In this document: positions 8,767 through 17,265 of the stretch, piece by piece
How positions within the stretch are numbered: position 1 is the first letter of the stretch
Layout of the letters: each line of letters opens with the position of its first letter
From: Bacteroides sp.
Lineage (GTDB): Bacteria > Bacteroidota > Bacteroidia > Bacteroidales > Muribaculaceae
NCBI GenBank assembly: GCA_014802345.1
Contig: JAAVCM010000029.1
Location: 65,143 to 111,715, forward strand
Direction: 5' to 3'
Length of the DNA stretch: 46,573 nucleotides
The notes under the pieces: generated by a model
The model's database searches: none
Told to the model about the DNA's origin: nothing
Seen by the model: only the letters and a program-made list of their open reading frames with translations
Translations under genes and position numbers: made by a program

Positions 8767-9324
8767 TCAGACGGTGAAATTCTCAGGCTTGATGCCCTTG
8801 AATCCACTGTAATATTTCTTTATCGCTGCCATGTCGGTATCAAGGTCGCCGGTCGGGTGATAGGTCTTTTCGAGATAGACTGTCTTATCGGCGGCATCAA
8901 TGGCACCGAGGACAATCGGGACTTTGGCTCCGTAGGCGATGCGTAGGAATCCGGTGCGCCATTCGCTCACCTTTGCACGAGTGCCTTCGGGAGTGATGGC
9001 CAGCGACATTTTATCCGATGCGTTGAAGCGGGCTATCAGGACATCGGTCAGCGAGGAGCCTCGCCGCCGCGGGACCGGAATACCTCCGAAGGCTTTGAAG
9101 ACAAGGTTCATCGGAAAGAAAAACCACGTCTCCTTGATGAGAAATCCGGCCTGACGGCCAAGCGACCAGTAGGCGAGCTTGCCAAGCACGAAATCCCAGT
9201 TGGAGGTATGGGGCGCCACGCATATTATACATTTGGGATAATCCGGGACAGTACATCTGACCTTCCATCCGAAAAGACGTAATATAGTTTTACTCAGTGA
9301 CATCGGCTTGGGTTGTTGGGACAC
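8767..9324 (-). CDS. PlsC-like 1-acyl-glycerol-3-phosphate acyltransferase family protein
   Basis: The protein has 185 residues, a compact form. The catalytic HX4D is His39-Asp44 (APHTSNWDF) and the substrate-binding motif TPEGTR lies at 111-116. The family moves acyl chains onto lysophosphatidate or related lipids at the inner membrane face. The short version seen here, with IPVPRRRGSSLTD between the motifs, is widespread in Bacteroidetes, and its exact acceptor is not settled. It belongs to a minus-strand run with the downstream amidase and the upstream 122-residue gene. Confidence 0.85.
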   Translation of the reverse strand: MSQQPKPMSLSKTILRLFGWKVRCTVPDYPKCIICVAPHTSNWDFVLGKLAYWSLGRQAGFLIKETWFFFPMNLVFKAFGGIPVPRRRGSSLTDVLIARFNASDKMSLAITPEGTRAKVSEWRTGFLRIAYGAKVPIVLGAIDAADKTVYLEKTYHPTGDLDTDMAAIKKYYSGFKGIKPENFTV

Positions 9325-9348
9325 ACCATCTTGGCGTGAATCGTAGGA

Positions 9349-9717
9349 TTATTCAGCTTTGAGGGCTGCCATGTTAGCATCTTTCTGCTCCTGAGGGAGA
9401 GTTGCGTTCATTTTCTTGACGATGAGGTCAATGTGGGCGTTGAATTCATCTTTAAGTTTCTTGAACGCTGCGGCGAAGTATGCGCTGCGGGCTTTATTGT
9501 ATTCGTGACCGTTGGGGAACGATTTTGCCGATTGGGGGAAGGAAATGGTGATTCTGTGGAGGGCGTTCTGCTGAAGGTCAGCGAGTTCGTAGATGATTTC
9601 GTTGAGCTTTTCGCGGTCAATGCCGGGTACGGTCACTTTGGCGACCACACATTCACCTGCGAGAGCGCCGCATATCATCCTTATTTCTTTTTTGAGAATA
9701 CGTTTATTTGTAGCCAT
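9349..9717 (-). CDS. Conserved-looking helical cytoplasmic protein, unknown
   Basis: The protein has 122 residues with no signal peptide or membrane segment. It starts MATNKRILKKEIRMICGALAG and is predicted mostly helical, with EKLNEIIYELADLQQNALHR and a second helical block around YFAAAFKKLKDEFNAH. I do not recognise the family. A TAAATTTG -7 element upstream and its good coding composition support a real gene. It precedes the acyltransferase gene by 24 bases, so co-transcription is likely. Confidence 0.75.
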   Translation of the reverse strand: MATNKRILKKEIRMICGALAGECVVAKVTVPGIDREKLNEIIYELADLQQNALHRITISFPQSAKSFPNGHEYNKARSAYFAAAFKKLKDEFNAHIDLIVKKMNATLPQEQKDANMAALKAE

Positions 9718-9794
9718 CAGTTATTCGTTGTTTAATGAGTTAGTTATATGAGGGTGGAGCCACGGTGTAATATGCCTCCTGAGGGGTCGTAATG

Positions 9795-9802
9795 CAAATT
9801 TA
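9795..9802 (-). promoter_or_regulatory. -7 element upstream of the 122-residue gene
   Basis: The minus strand reads TAAATTTG followed by C, a perfect TAnnTTTG. The -33 box is unclear. Expected transcription starts near 9788, about 70 bases before the start codon. Confidence 0.5.
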
Positions 9803-9818
9803 ACCAAAAAATTTGGAT

Positions 9819-11132
9819 TTACGTCGTTTTTAACAGAATTTTTTTCAAAGCCGGGAGCGAAGGGGTGATTCGGGGGACATCGTGATGGGATGTTACGTCG
9901 GTAATAGCCTTTACGACTTGGTTCTTATAGGTGACACCGGTGACCTTTTCGACCGTCTTCGGAAATTTTGATGGATGTGCGGTTGCGAGGAAGAATCCTT
10001 TTTCGCCGGGGGCAAGGTCGTCGCGCAGCGCGCGGTAGGCCGTGGCGCCGTGTGGATCCATGACATATCCGTCACGAGTATAGACATCCTTCATGCTGGC
10101 CGCTATCTCCTCGTCCGTGTAGGCGTGCCCCCTCATCTGGCGGCACATCGCTTCGCGGTCGCCGTGGTAGAGGTCGTTGATGCGGGCGAAGTTCGACGGA
10201 TTGCCGACATCCATGGCGCACGCCATCGTGCGCACCGACGGTGCGGGTGTGAATGATTCGCCTGCGAGGTAGCGTGTGAAAGGAGCATTGATATTGTTGG
10301 CGACGACAAAGCGTTTGACAGGAAGACCCATCCTCATGGCAAGCAATCCGGCGGTGAGATTTCCGAGGTTGCCGCAGGGGACCGAGATGACTACGCCGTC
10401 GGCCGGAACTGACTCCTCCTTGCGGAGAAACTGACTGTAACCATAGAAATAGTAGAACATCTGGGGAAGCAGACGGCAGATATTGATGGAGTTGGCGGAA
10501 GTGATGAGCATTTTCTCACGCAGTTTGCTGTCGACGAAAGCCTCCTTGACCACTCTCTGGCAGTCATCGAAAGTGCCCATTACCTCTATGGGATAGACAT
10601 TGTCGCCGAGAGAGGTGAACTGATGGCGCTGCACCGCCGAGAGTCCGCGCTCGGGATAGAGGACAAACACTTTCACGCCGGGGACTTTATGGAATCCGGC
10701 TGCCACCGCACCTCCTGAATCGCCCGAAGTTGCCACAAGCACATTGACCTCACCGGCAGAGGGGCGGGAGAAATGGCTGATGATGCGGGCGAGGAAGCGG
10801 GCGCCGACATCCTTGAAAGCAAGTGTCGGGCCGTGGAAAAGCTCAAGCGCATAGATGTCGGGGTCTATTTTGCGTAGAGGTATTTCAAACGAGAATGTAT
10901 CGTAGACAATCTGTTTCAGCTCGGAAGGGTCAATGACATCGCCGAGGACGGTCGTGGCGACAATGTAGGCTATGTCGCTGACCGACATTTCACCTATATT
11001 ATTGAAAAATGCACGGGGAATGACAGGAATTCTTTCGGGCATATAGAGGCCGCCGTCGGGTGCGAGTCCTGTCATCACGACTTCTTCGAGCGAAGCGTGG
11101 GGGCTGTTTCCGTTAGTGCTATAGAATTGCAT
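9819..11132 (-). CDS. thrC: Threonine synthase
   Basis: The protein has 437 residues. It converts O-phosphohomoserine to threonine with pyridoxal phosphate. The PLP lysine is Lys107 in GPTLAFKDVGARF, and the phosphate-binding motif VATSGDSGGAVAAGF follows. The N terminus MQFYSTNGNSPHASLEEVV is the standard form for bacterial ThrC, supporting the chosen start. No thrA or thrB lies next to it here. It has its own good promoter 30 bases upstream. Confidence 0.96.
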   Translation of the reverse strand: MQFYSTNGNSPHASLEEVVMTGLAPDGGLYMPERIPVIPRAFFNNIGEMSVSDIAYIVATTVLGDVIDPSELKQIVYDTFSFEIPLRKIDPDIYALELFHGPTLAFKDVGARFLARIISHFSRPSAGEVNVLVATSGDSGGAVAAGFHKVPGVKVFVLYPERGLSAVQRHQFTSLGDNVYPIEVMGTFDDCQRVVKEAFVDSKLREKMLITSANSINICRLLPQMFYYFYGYSQFLRKEESVPADGVVISVPCGNLGNLTAGLLAMRMGLPVKRFVVANNINAPFTRYLAGESFTPAPSVRTMACAMDVGNPSNFARINDLYHGDREAMCRQMRGHAYTDEEIAASMKDVYTRDGYVMDPHGATAYRALRDDLAPGEKGFFLATAHPSKFPKTVEKVTGVTYKNQVVKAITDVTSHHDVPRITPSLPALKKILLKTT

Positions 11133-11161
11133 GGGATTATCAGAAAGAAAATAGGTTTAAG

Positions 11162-11193
11162 CAAAAATAGCCAATCCCATCAAGAATAGCAAA
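11162..11193 (-). promoter_or_regulatory. thrC promoter
   Basis: On the minus strand a TTTG (11190-11193), a 20-bp spacer and TATTTTTG (11162-11169) form a full Bacteroidetes promoter. Transcription should start near 11155, giving a leader of about 23 bases. Confidence 0.75.
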
Positions 11194-11221
11194 AACGTAT
11201 TGTTAAATTTGCCGAAATTCT

Positions 11222-11596
11222 CTAAAAAATTATCCGGGCGAGAGAGTCGCAGTTCTTGCGTACATAGTCTGTGAAGCCTCTTTCGTAGTCCACGGCCGAC
11301 TGCCGTCCGAGATTTGACTCGATGTTGCTCATGCGGGCGCGGATGTCGAGCAGGCCGTCCTGAACATAGTCCTCGTTATCGGCATTTTCGAGCAGGACAC
11401 GCGCGTGTTCCTCCCCGAGACTGTATGCCTTGCGGTCCTTGACACGCGACGAGACTTTCTGGACGACCGGCTTTGTCGTGTCAGTCTCGTTGCCGCCACA
11501 CGATGTGGCAAGGATACCTGAAAGGAATGTCGCTGAGGCAAAGAGAATCGAGAGGCGGGAGCGGGCTGATTTGCCTGAAAGGGATAATTTCATCAT
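11222..11596 (-). CDS. Small lipoprotein, unknown, translationally coupled to the exonuclease gene
   Basis: The start at 11596 was chosen because its ATG overlaps the exonuclease stop as ATGA, a usual coupling arrangement. An upstream start at 11623 would run inside the exonuclease gene. The 124-residue product has a signal peptide and lipobox ILATSC. A helical soluble part follows (EEHARVLLENADNEDYVQDG) and an apparently structured C terminus (DYERGFTDYVRKNCDSLARI). No family is recognised. Confidence 0.75.
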   Translation of the reverse strand: MMKLSLSGKSARSRLSILFASATFLSGILATSCGGNETDTTKPVVQKVSSRVKDRKAYSLGEEHARVLLENADNEDYVQDGLLDIRARMSNIESNLGRQSAVDYERGFTDYVRKNCDSLARIIF

Positions 11597-12093
11597 AGAA
11601 TGGTCATTGCGATTTTTGCGCAACCCTCCGCGTCGGCGAGTGCATCGTGATGATTATGGAATGGGATACCGAGAAATTCGCAGACGTATGGGAGCGAATA
11701 GGAAGAGAGGAGCGTGCGTGGGAACTTGCGGCGTGCCGCCTGATAGGTGCAGAGAAAGGTGTAGTCGGGATAGTCCATGCCGTAGGCACGGTGGGTGGCG
11801 CGTATGCAGCGCTCGTCAAAAGCCTTGTTGTGAGCCACAAGCGGAAGGCCGCCTATCATCTTGTCGACATCGCGCCACACGTCGCTGAACACACGTGCAT
11901 TTTCCGTGTCCTCGCGTCCGATTCCGTGGATGTTGAGGGTAAAATGACGGAAATAGTATTCCGGTTCGGGCTTGACGAGTTCATAGAAGCGGTCGGTGAT
12001 ACAGCCGTCGACGACTTTCACCGCGCCGATGGCACAGATTGAGGTCGGTTCGCCGTTAGCAGTCTCGACGTCGACCGCGACAAAGTTGTCCAT
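11593..12093 (-). CDS. DnaQ-like 3'-5' exonuclease (DEDDh)
   Basis: The 166-residue product starts at MDNFVAVDVETANG, chosen because it places exonuclease motif I (Asp8, Glu10) directly at the N terminus. A longer frame to 12222 would overlap ispH. Later motifs are LVAHNKAFDERC (motif II) and HNHHDALADAEGCA (motif III, with the DEDDh histidine). The family includes the DNA polymerase III epsilon subunit and stand-alone RNase T-like exonucleases. No polymerase or UvrC-like domain is attached, so this is a stand-alone nuclease, and whether its substrate is DNA or RNA is open. Confidence 0.88.
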   Translation of the reverse strand: MDNFVAVDVETANGEPTSICAIGAVKVVDGCITDRFYELVKPEPEYYFRHFTLNIHGIGREDTENARVFSDVWRDVDKMIGGLPLVAHNKAFDERCIRATHRAYGMDYPDYTFLCTYQAARRKFPRTLLSSYSLPYVCEFLGIPFHNHHDALADAEGCAKIAMTIL

Positions 12094-12181
12094 ACGTTTT
12101 TCTGATTGACTGTTGACGTATAAAAAAGTGGAGCGATATGTTCCGGATTTATCCCGGTAGTGGAGCGGGGGATACGGAGGT

Positions 12182-13066
12182 TCAGCGGTTTTCAAGAGCG
12201 GCGGCGACGGCGTCGCGGACATCCTCCATCAGCCAGCGGGGTGTCGAGGTGGCTCCGCAGATGCCTATGCTCTCCGCTCCGTCAAGCCATTCGCTACGGA
12301 AGTCGGCCGGATTGGAGACAAGATGGGCGCGCTCGTTGACACTTCGGCACTCGTTGTAAAGCACCTTTCCGTTGCTGCTCTTCGCTCCTGCGACGAACAG
12401 AATCACATCGTGGCGGCGCGCAAAGTCGCGCAGATGGTCGACACGGTTTGCCACCTGACGGCAGATTGTGTCAAACGATTCAAACTTCACTCCGGGGACT
12501 ATGCGCCTTGAAATCTCGCTCACCATGTCGGCAAAACCTTGGAGCGACATGGTGGTCTGCGAATAGAGGGCTATGTCGCGTGTGAAGTCGATACGTGAAA
12601 GCTGCTCCAGATTTTCGACCACGATAGCTTCGCCGTTGGTCTGTCCGACCAGTCCGTTGACCTCCGCATGGCCGGCCTTGCCGTAGATGACAATCTGTGG
12701 GCGGGGCGACGAATTGTCGTAGGTCTCCTTGATGCGCTGCTGTAAGCGAAGCACGACCGGACAGGTCGCATCAATGATTTCAATGTCCCTCTCGCGGGCG
12801 AGGGCATAGGTGGACGGAGGTTCGCCGTGGGCGCGCAGAAGCACGCGTGAGGAGGAGAGGCGGCGGAGGTCGTCGTGGGTGATGGTCGAGAGACCCTTAC
12901 GTTCAAGACGTTCGACCTCGTCGCTGTTATGGACGATGTCGCCCAGACAGTAGAGGGGCTGGTCGCTGCGCTCGAGCTCTTCCTCTGCCTTCTTGATTGC
13001 CGTCACCACTCCGTGGCAGAAACCGGAACGTGCGTCTATTTCTATGATAGGTGATTTATTTTCCAC
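12182..13066 (-). CDS. ispH: 4-Hydroxy-3-methylbut-2-enyl diphosphate reductase
   Basis: The protein has 294 residues. It performs the last step of the MEP isoprenoid pathway, making IPP and DMAPP. The iron-sulfur cluster ligands are Cys17 (SGFCHGV), Cys102 (DATCPVV) and Cys202 (DTICRQVANR). The SQTTMS motif carries the active-site threonine. The cmk gene lies 11 bases upstream and porQ overlaps cmk, so the order of transcription is porQ-cmk-ispH. This block is conserved in Bacteroidetes. Confidence 0.96.
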   Translation of the reverse strand: MENKSPIIEIDARSGFCHGVVTAIKKAEEELERSDQPLYCLGDIVHNSDEVERLERKGLSTITHDDLRRLSSSRVLLRAHGEPPSTYALARERDIEIIDATCPVVLRLQQRIKETYDNSSPRPQIVIYGKAGHAEVNGLVGQTNGEAIVVENLEQLSRIDFTRDIALYSQTTMSLQGFADMVSEISRRIVPGVKFESFDTICRQVANRVDHLRDFARRHDVILFVAGAKSSNGKVLYNECRSVNERAHLVSNPADFRSEWLDGAESIGICGATSTPRWLMEDVRDAVAAALENR

Positions 13067-13077
13067 TCCGTGTTGCG

Positions 13078-13776
13078 TTATTTCTGCTTGGCAATTATGG
13101 AATTATACAGGTTGAGGAGCCATTCGTTCTGCTCATCAAGGGTCATGGCAGAGTTGTCGAGCATCACTGCATCGTCGGCACAGCGCAGGGGGCTTTCCTC
13201 ACGGGTCATATCGATATGGTCGCGCTCCATCACGTTGGCAAGGACATCTTCATAAGTGACATCTGCACCCTTCGCGGTAAGCTCCTTGAAGCGGCGCTCG
13301 GCACGGCGCTCGGGTGTGGCGTTGCAGAACACTTTCATCTCGGCCTGAGGAAAGACGACCGTCCCGATGTCACGGCCGTCCATCACGATGCCTTTTGTCT
13401 TTCCCATCTCGCGCTGCATCTTGACGAGCGCGTGGCGCACGGCGGGGATGGCGGCCACTGGCGAAACGTGATTGGAGACTTCAAGAGTGCGGATTGCGTT
13501 CTCGACAATTTCACCGTTGAGCATCGTGAGCTGTCCGTCGCCATCAACCTTGAAATCTATGTGTATGTCGGGGAGGGCTTCGACAAGTGCCGCAGTAATG
13601 ACGCTTCCGTCAGCTTCTATCATGGAGTTGCGCATGGCATAGAGGGTGACGGCGCGGTACATCGCACCGGAATCAATATAGCGGTAGCCGATCTCTTTGG
13701 CAAGACGGCGTGCCATAGTGCTTTTGCCCGAGGAGGAGTATCCGTCGATGGCTATGATGATTTTTTCAGAACTCAT
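13078..13776 (-). CDS. cmk: Cytidylate kinase
   Basis: The protein has 232 residues. It phosphorylates CMP/dCMP to the diphosphate. The P-loop GYSSSGKST spans 12-20. IVMDGRDIGTVVFP is the NMP-binding signature and RAERRFKE belongs to the lid. The start codon lies inside the end of porQ (11-base overlap), indicating translational coupling, and ispH follows after 11 bases. Confidence 0.96.
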   Translation of the reverse strand: MSSEKIIIAIDGYSSSGKSTMARRLAKEIGYRYIDSGAMYRAVTLYAMRNSMIEADGSVITAALVEALPDIHIDFKVDGDGQLTMLNGEIVENAIRTLEVSNHVSPVAAIPAVRHALVKMQREMGKTKGIVMDGRDIGTVVFPQAEMKVFCNATPERRAERRFKELTAKGADVTYEDVLANVMERDHIDMTREESPLRCADDAVMLDNSAMTLDEQNEWLLNLYNSIIAKQK

Positions 13777-14806
13777 AAAGTTTTGTTGAAAGGTTGAGCA
13801 TTATTGTCGTCGCGCCGTTGTGAGGCTGCGCGAGAGCTACACCGACAGCGAAATTTCTGACATTCAGTCCCGCACAGACCGAGAAGCCTGAGAGGAAACT
13901 GCGTTTGTAGGTCGACATATCGGTGCGTGTCTTGTAGTTGTAGCCTAAGCCTACATGAAATTTCTCACTCGGGATGAAGTCGGCGGCAAAGACAAGGTGG
14001 CGCATCAGATTGGAGCCGAAGTTGTCCTTGATGACCGGTGAGGAGGTGGTGGTGCCGTCGCCGTTATCATAGAAAGGAAGGTGCCATTTGGTGAGGTTCC
14101 AAGCCGTCACCGACCATATCACAGGGAGCGAGCCGAATGATTTGGAGATTCCGAGGCGCACGTCTATCGGCAGACGGTCATAGCTCTCGGCGAAGCGTTT
14201 TACCTGACCGCCGAGATTGGCGACTACTGCCGAGAACGAGAGGCTGGTCTCAGGATCGTAGTAGTTCACGCCGAGGTCGGTAGCGATGGCGATGGCGGAA
14301 TATGAATCGTAGGTCGAATACACAAATTTCAGCGTCGCGCCGCCGCGCCACCGTTCGGAAATGTCGTGCGAGTAGGTCCCGCTCACCATCATGTCCTTCG
14401 GGGAAAAGTCGCCTGTCAGCACGCCGTCCATGTCAGCACCCTTTATCGTACCGTAGCCGAAATACTGTATCCCTGCCATCCATGCGCCGTGGTCGCCCGC
14501 GCGCCGTGCGAACTTTACACCTGCGAAGTTGCTCTCGCCGATATAGCGCATATAGTTGACTCCAAGCTGCATATCCACTTCAGGACCGAGCAGACCGGGA
14601 TTCTGGTCCACGCTGTTGATGTCGTCCTCGATAGCTGTGATGTTTATGCCACCCAGACCGTAGGTAAGGGTTGATGACGGAAGATTCAGGAAGCTGTAAG
14701 CCGGAGAGGAGTCCTCGGCAGCCGCGTAGCTTCCGCCGCTGCCCGCGATGGCGACCGAGAGCAGGAATGTGCGTAATTTATTGTGCCGGAGTCGTGAGAT
14801 AATCAT
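13766..14806 (-). CDS. porQ: Type IX secretion system protein PorQ
   Basis: The protein has 346 residues with a signal peptide (LLSVAIAGSGGSYAAA). It then forms a beta-rich outer-membrane protein beginning FLNLPSSTLTYGLGGINIT, followed by an early NxxDQNPGLL-type segment typical of PorQ and related PorV/FadL-like barrels. PorQ binds the A-type sorting signal during type IX export in Bacteroidetes. Placement immediately before cmk is the usual porQ-cmk location, which strengthens the call. No other por genes are seen in the window. Two direct repeats upstream may bear on regulation. Confidence 0.88.
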   Translation of the reverse strand: MIISRLRHNKLRTFLLSVAIAGSGGSYAAAEDSSPAYSFLNLPSSTLTYGLGGINITAIEDDINSVDQNPGLLGPEVDMQLGVNYMRYIGESNFAGVKFARRAGDHGAWMAGIQYFGYGTIKGADMDGVLTGDFSPKDMMVSGTYSHDISERWRGGATLKFVYSTYDSYSAIAIATDLGVNYYDPETSLSFSAVVANLGGQVKRFAESYDRLPIDVRLGISKSFGSLPVIWSVTAWNLTKWHLPFYDNGDGTTTSSPVIKDNFGSNLMRHLVFAADFIPSEKFHVGLGYNYKTRTDMSTYKRSFLSGFSVCAGLNVRNFAVGVALAQPHNGATTIMLNLSTKLYEF

Positions 14807-14837
14807 GTTGATGAGTGCTTCTTATAATAACGAAGTC

Positions 14838-14866
14838 CGGGGCGCGATTATTATGTCGGGGCGCGA
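14838..14866. repeat. Two 10-bp direct repeats upstream of porQ
   Basis: CGGGGCGCGA occurs at 14838-14847 and again at 14857-14866, a 19-bp period of about two helical turns, 30-60 bases before the porQ start. This is a typical layout for a dimer-binding operator, but no regulator is known. Confidence 0.5.
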
Positions 14867-14923
14867 CTGCTTTTCCTGAAATTGTCAAGAAAGCTAAAAC
14901 TATTGTAATCAATCTCAAAATAG

Positions 14924-14954
14924 TTGTGTGAGGAGAAGCAGTATAGTAATTTTG
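14924..14954 (+). promoter_or_regulatory. Promoter of the TonB-C domain gene
   Basis: TTG (14924-14926), a 20-bp spacer and TAATTTTG (14947-14954) match the Bacteroidetes consensus. Start of transcription is expected near 14961, 17 bases before the ATG at 14978. Confidence 0.7.
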
Positions 14955-14977
14955 TAGAGCCACATTATCTTAACACT

Positions 14978-15421
14978 ATGTTTAAACCTCTACTGAAATT
15001 CATATCACTGTCATTTTTTGCAATAAGCCCGCTCGTTTCGGGCGCACAGAATCCTGAGACCAGACTTATGTCGGCTGTAATCCCCACTACGCGGGTGGCT
15101 ATTGATGTGTATGACTGCGAAAGTGTCGATGTCCGTCCGAGTTTTCCCGGAGGGGACACGGAGATGCTCAAATTTATCAACAAGGAGCGGCGCTATCCAA
15201 GTCAAGCCTACCATCGCGGAATAGAAGGGCGTGTCCTGTGTAGTTTTGTCGTGAATAAGGACGGTTCCATTTCCCATGTCTCGGTGATAAAGGGTGTCGA
15301 GGAGTCGCTCAACCGCGAGGCGGTGAGGATTGTGTCTAATATGCCGGCGTGGGATGCAGGGCAGATTGACGAGACCCCTGTACCCGTTTATTACATCCTC
15401 CCGATTTCGTTCAGAAAGTGA
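14978..15421 (+). CDS. TonB C-terminal domain protein (energy transducer-like)
   Basis: The start at MFKPLLKFISLSFF was chosen because it begins a proper signal peptide (ending at VSGAQ) and lies just after the promoter. The 147-residue product contains a TonB C-terminal domain: FPGGDTEMLKFINKERRYPS, then GIEGRVLCSFVVNKDGSISH and a final strand PVYYILPISFRK. There is no proline-rich periplasmic arm and only a signal-type N terminus, so it is a short periplasmic TonB-C protein rather than a classical TonB. This class is abundant in Bacteroidetes, with unclear role. Confidence 0.85.
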   Translation: MFKPLLKFISLSFFAISPLVSGAQNPETRLMSAVIPTTRVAIDVYDCESVDVRPSFPGGDTEMLKFINKERRYPSQAYHRGIEGRVLCSFVVNKDGSISHVSVIKGVEESLNREAVRIVSNMPAWDAGQIDETPVPVYYILPISFRK

Positions 15422-15458
15422 GAATGTGTAATCTTCCCTTACATTCCCGATTGGATAT

Positions 15459-16364
15459 TTATTGATTCTGTTTCGCTGCCTTGCTGATTGTGACGAGGTA
15501 GACACCTGAGAAAATCAGTGCTACAGCCACGACTTTCAGGGGGGTGAAACGGTCGAGTCCGAGATAGATACCGATGAGCGACGCGATGATTGGCTGGACA
15601 TAGTTATACATACCGACGAGTGTCGGGCGCAGATTCTTCTGACCTATCATCGTCAGTATGTAGGCGAGGAAGGTCGCAATCACGACGACATAGCCCACAC
15701 CCGCCATTTCCGTGTACGATACCGCACCCCAATCCGTGGTCAGCCATTCTTTAAGTGAAATCGGCAGCACCACGATGGCTGCGAAGGTAAACATCCATTT
15801 CATCAGTGTGAACACCGAGTATTTCTTTATGAAATTCTTGTAGAACGTGAGATAGAGCGCGTAGCTCAACTGTGCCGTCAGTACAAGGAGGTCGCCGAGC
15901 ATAGGATTGTCGCCCTTCATCGCCGACTTCGCACCGCCGAATACAAGCAGCAGCGCGCCGGAGGCTCCGAGAGCTATGCCTCCCGCCTTCTTCCATGTGA
16001 TAGGCTCTTTCAGGATTACCGCCGCAAGGAGCATGACCCATATAGGCATGGTGGTCGTGATGATGGATGCCTCGCCGGGCGAGGTGAAACCTATACCGGT
16101 AATGTAGCTTCCCTGATTGAAGACGATACCGAGCATACCCGCTCCTGCCATCCTCACGAGGTCTGCCATAGGGACCTTTTCGCGCCGGGTGAACAGCGAG
16201 GCTATCCAGAAGAGTATTGCGGCGCCAATGATACGGAAATTGGTCAGTAGGAGCGGGGAGATTACTCCGGCCGTCATGACTATCTTTGCTATGGGCGCCA
16301 TCATGCCCCACGTCGTGTTGGCACCAAGCATCGCAAGGTGACCCTTGAGCTTGAAATTTTTCAT
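15459..16364 (-). CDS. EamA/DMT-family inner-membrane transporter
   Basis: The protein has 301 residues with about ten hydrophobic helices in two EamA repeats. The first begins HLAMLGANTTWGMMAPIAKI, and the second starts near GDLLVLTAQLSYALYLTFYK. The family exports metabolites such as amino acids or purines, or imports nucleotide sugars. The substrate cannot be inferred. It stands alone with its own promoter and converges on the TonB-C gene, leaving 37 bases between stops. Confidence 0.9.
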   Translation of the reverse strand: MKNFKLKGHLAMLGANTTWGMMAPIAKIVMTAGVISPLLLTNFRIIGAAILFWIASLFTRREKVPMADLVRMAGAGMLGIVFNQGSYITGIGFTSPGEASIITTTMPIWVMLLAAVILKEPITWKKAGGIALGASGALLLVFGGAKSAMKGDNPMLGDLLVLTAQLSYALYLTFYKNFIKKYSVFTLMKWMFTFAAIVVLPISLKEWLTTDWGAVSYTEMAGVGYVVVIATFLAYILTMIGQKNLRPTLVGMYNYVQPIIASLIGIYLGLDRFTPLKVVAVALIFSGVYLVTISKAAKQNQ

Positions 16365-16433
16365 ATTTCAGATTTTTATCCTTAATTTTGCATTGAGGGT
16401 GCCTTAGGGCGCACACCCCGAAAAAATCAGGCG

Positions 16434-16464
16434 CAAAAGTATAATAAAAGCTACATATAGCAAA
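16434..16464 (-). promoter_or_regulatory. Promoter of the EamA transporter gene
   Basis: On the minus strand TTTG (16461-16464), 19 bp and TACTTTTG (16434-16441) form a complete Bacteroidetes promoter. The predicted start near 16427 gives a leader of about 63 bases. Confidence 0.75.
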
Positions 16465-16479
16465 ATTCTTTTACCGATA

Positions 16480-17265
16480 ATGAATCATTCTTCCCGTCAT
16501 CATCAGAAGCAACGGTCATGGCTGCACGTCGTGGCCGACGAGCCAACCTACTGCGTCATGTCGACCTCGCGGGGCGATGTGGAGGCAGGGGCATCCCCTT
16601 ACGAGGGATTCAACCTCTGCCACTATACCGGCGACGATTCCCGCCATGTGGCGCGTTGCCGCCGTATGCTTGCCGAAGCCCTCGGGGTCGGGGAGGAGAG
16701 GATAGTTGTCCCCCGGCAGATTCATTCAGCAAAGGTTGCCGTCATTGATTCAATCCCTGTTCAGGAGAGCCTGACAGAGGGGGTCGACGCGGTAGTCACT
16801 AAATTAAATAAGGTGGTGGTCGGGGTATCTACGGCTGATTGTGTCCCTGTCGTCATCGTTGATGCCGCTGCGGGGATTGCCGCCGCTCTTCATGCCGGAT
16901 GGCGCGGAGCTGTCGGTGGGATTGTCGGGAATACTTTGCAGACCATGATTCGGATGGGGGCAACCCCGGGGGATATGCGTGCCTACATCGGCCCGGCGAT
17001 ATGTGCGGACTGCTTTGAAGTCGGCGAGGAGGTGGCTGCGCAGTTCCCGGAATCATGCGTGCGACGGTTTGACGACGGACGGCGTCCCCACGTCGACCTT
17101 CCTGCCTACGTCCGGTTTTCGCTGCGTGCCGGAGGTGTGAAGGAGGAGTGCATAGAGCCGTTTTCGCAGGAATGTTGCACACGCTGCCATCCTCTGCGCT
17201 ATTTTTCGGCGCGTGCGTCGGGCGTGGAGTCGGGTCGCAATTTTATGTTTGCGATGTTAAAATGA
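16480..17265 (+). CDS. pgeF: Peptidoglycan editing factor PgeF (laccase-domain/YfiH family)
   Basis: The protein has 261 residues of the Cu-oxidase_4/YfiH family. The metal-binding signatures are VGVSTADCVPVVIVD, the histidine in ALHAGWRGAVGG, and the C-terminal ECCTRCHPLRYFSARA. Known members remove L-Ser-containing mis-synthesised UDP-MurNAc species or act on purine nucleosides, so the older polyphenol oxidase name is misleading. It is cytoplasmic. The gene is followed by the AT-rich spacer before dnaA. Confidence 0.92.
   Translation: MNHSSRHHQKQRSWLHVVADEPTYCVMSTSRGDVEAGASPYEGFNLCHYTGDDSRHVARCRRMLAEALGVGEERIVVPRQIHSAKVAVIDSIPVQESLTEGVDAVVTKLNKVVVGVSTADCVPVVIVDAAAGIAAALHAGWRGAVGGIVGNTLQTMIRMGATPGDMRAYIGPAICADCFEVGEEVAAQFPESCVRRFDDGRRPHVDLPAYVRFSLRAGGVKEECIEPFSQECCTRCHPLRYFSARASGVESGRNFMFAMLK

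Noticed and set aside
12094-12222. N-terminal extension of the exonuclease
   Set aside because: It would overlap ispH and precedes the motif-I start; proline-rich sequence looks non-coding.
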